Below, piece by piece: positions 13,419 to 14,061 of a stretch of DNA of 14,061 nucleotides. This stretch comes from UBA4615 sp044342535 (GTDB lineage Bacteria; Pseudomonadota; Gammaproteobacteria; Burkholderiales; Burkholderiaceae_E). The notes under the pieces are model-generated. The model worked only from the letters and a program-made list of their open reading frames with translations. It had not been told where the DNA came from and did not search any database. The translations under genes and the position numbers were made by a program. The stretch covers positions 1 to 14,061 of the forward strand of contig JBIIPQ010000079.1 in the NCBI GenBank assembly GCA_044342535.1, given 5' to 3'. Positions within the stretch are counted from its first letter, which is position 1, and each line of letters starts with the position of its first letter.

Positions 13419-13778
13419 TCAGCCGACCTCGAACGCGCCACGGATCCAGTGCGGCTCGCCGGCCTCGAAGGCGACGACGTCGAAGCGGCAGGCCGGCCAT
13501 CCGTGCTGACCGAAGCGACTGAGCAGGTAGAGCTGGGCGGCGAGCACGAGCCGCTGCTGCTTGCGCCAGCCGACGCTCGCGGCGGCACCGCCATGGCGCG
13601 CGTCGCGTCGGGCGCGGACCTCGACGAACACCCAGTGCGCGCCGTCGCGCATCACCAGGTCGATCTCGCCGCCGCGGAAGCGCACGTTGCGCGCCACCGG
13701 CACCAGACCGTGATCGCCGAGGAAGGTCTCGGCGCGCGCCTCGGCGTCGAAGCCCTCGCGCTGGCGCGGCGCGACCAC
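13419..13778 (-). CDS. yraN: YraN family protein (UPF0102), putative endonuclease-fold protein
   Basis: This 119-residue protein carries the YraN core: Glu13 near the N-terminus, RFRGGEIDLV with Glu38 and Asp40, and WVFVEVR with Glu53 and Arg55, as in restriction-endonuclease-like folds. CRFDVVAF follows near the C-terminus. The role is not established; a nuclease activity has been suggested from the fold. A GTG start at 13778 is chosen because GAGG lies just upstream and it gives the normal N-terminus (REGFDAEARAETFL); the in-frame ATG at 13952 would add 58 residues that overlap lpoA and have no family similarity. The start is 7 nt after the lpoA stop, so translation is likely coupled. Confidence 0.85.
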   Translation of the reverse strand: MVAPRQREGFDAEARAETFLGDHGLVPVARNVRFRGGEIDLVMRDGAHWVFVEVRARRDARHGGAAASVGWRKQQRLVLAAQLYLLSRFGQHGWPACRFDVVAFEAGEPHWIRGAFEVG

Positions 13779-13785
13779 CGGCGCC

Positions 13786-14061
13786 TCAGGGCGTGGTGAG
13801 GGCCGTCGGCACGCCGGCGCGGTACTCCGCCGGCACCGCGGTGCGCTCGATGCGCTGGCCGGCGAGCCGGTCGTAGCGCAGCCGGCCGGTGACGCCGTCG
13901 AGCTCGAAGACAGTGTCGCCGGCGAGCAGCTGGCGGCCGGCGCGGAAGGCATCGATGCCGAGCGCGTAGAGGCGCTGCATCTCGATGTTGTAGCCGACGG
14001 GCACCTTGGGATAGGCCATCACCGCTGGATTGTCCGGCTCGATGAGCCACGGCATCTCGAG
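13786..14061 (-). CDS. lpoA: Penicillin-binding protein activator, LpoA/LppC family (C-terminal 91 residues)
   Basis: This is the 3' end of a gene whose 5' part lies beyond the right edge. The 91 visible residues match the C-terminus of LppC/LpoA proteins: MPWLIEPDNPAVMAYP, EMQRLYALGIDAFRAG, and LDGVTGRLRYDR, the end of a periplasmic-binding-protein-like domain. In E. coli LpoA is an outer membrane lipoprotein that stimulates PBP1A. An in-frame ATG at 14055 exists but is internal to the family domain, and the frame stays open to the edge. It is followed after 7 nt by yraN, the conserved neighbour in many proteobacteria. In betaproteobacteria the target transpeptidase is not proven. Confidence 0.85.
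   Translation of the reverse strand, partial: LEMPWLIEPDNPAVMAYPKVPVGYNIEMQRLYALGIDAFRAGRQLLAGDTVFELDGVTGRLRYDRLAGQRIERTAVPAEYRAGVPTALTTP

Noticed and set aside
13322..13594. Upstream extension of the BON lipoprotein
   Set aside because: It overlaps yraN in another frame, and the lipoprotein signal with AGGAG fixes the start at 13321.
13779..13952. Upstream ATG start for yraN
   Set aside because: The extra residues overlap the lpoA coding end and do not match the family; the GTG at 13778 gives the usual length and has GAGG before it.
1..14061. CRISPR array, tRNA, rRNA, IS element, phage or toxin-antitoxin genes
   Set aside because: No regularly spaced repeats, no tRNA-like cloverleaf, no transposase or integrase motif and no small paired genes were seen on reading both strands.

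Overview
The window is GC-rich chromosomal DNA (about 70% G+C by eye) with housekeeping genes packed closely together. The order dacC - D-amino acid aminotransferase - ybeD (DUF493) - lipB - lipA, preceded by a [2Fe-2S] ferredoxin and an alpha/beta hydrolase, is familiar from Burkholderiales (Betaproteobacteria). The lpoA-yraN-BON lipoprotein block at the right end fits a proteobacterium. The taxon is an inference from gene order and composition; no rRNA or other marker gene is present. I see no phage, IS element, CRISPR array, tRNA or rRNA.

Left part (1-2244): a large lipoprotein gene on the minus strand runs off the left edge. A 415-bp gap follows that holds inverted repeats and one AT-rich island but no convincing gene. 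Plus-strand cluster (2245-6324): a thioredoxin-like [2Fe-2S] ferredoxin, an alpha/beta hydrolase and an unrecognised winged-helix-like protein lie 3 and 8 nt apart. A TATAAT box and a leader hairpin then precede dacC (penicillin-binding protein 5/6 type D,D-carboxypeptidase), followed by D-amino acid aminotransferase and the DUF493 protein YbeD. The carboxypeptidase and aminotransferase both belong to D-alanine/peptidoglycan chemistry.

Middle (6308-9075): a ureohydrolase (arginase family) gene lies on the opposite strand between ybeD and lipB, where the two are normally adjacent. It keeps the metal ligands but differs at residues that hold the amino acid part of arginine. Then lipB and lipA overlap by 4 nt and together make protein-bound lipoate: LipB transfers octanoate from acyl carrier protein, and LipA inserts two sulfurs.

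Right part (14061-9104, all minus strand): the C-terminus of an LpoA-type penicillin-binding protein activator, yraN, a two-BON-domain lipoprotein (DolP/YraP type), lemA, an M48 membrane metallopeptidase with a long uncharacterised C-terminal extension, and a TlpA-like membrane thioredoxin. These look like one or two envelope-maintenance operons. The SIS-family isomerase gene (diaA/gmhA) that often sits between yraN and the BON gene is absent.

I did not find an evidently new multi-gene system. The items most worth a second look are the divergent, inverted ureohydrolase, the large C-terminal region of the M48 protease encoded with LemA and a thioredoxin, and the leader hairpins abutting the ribosome binding sites of dacC and the BON gene.
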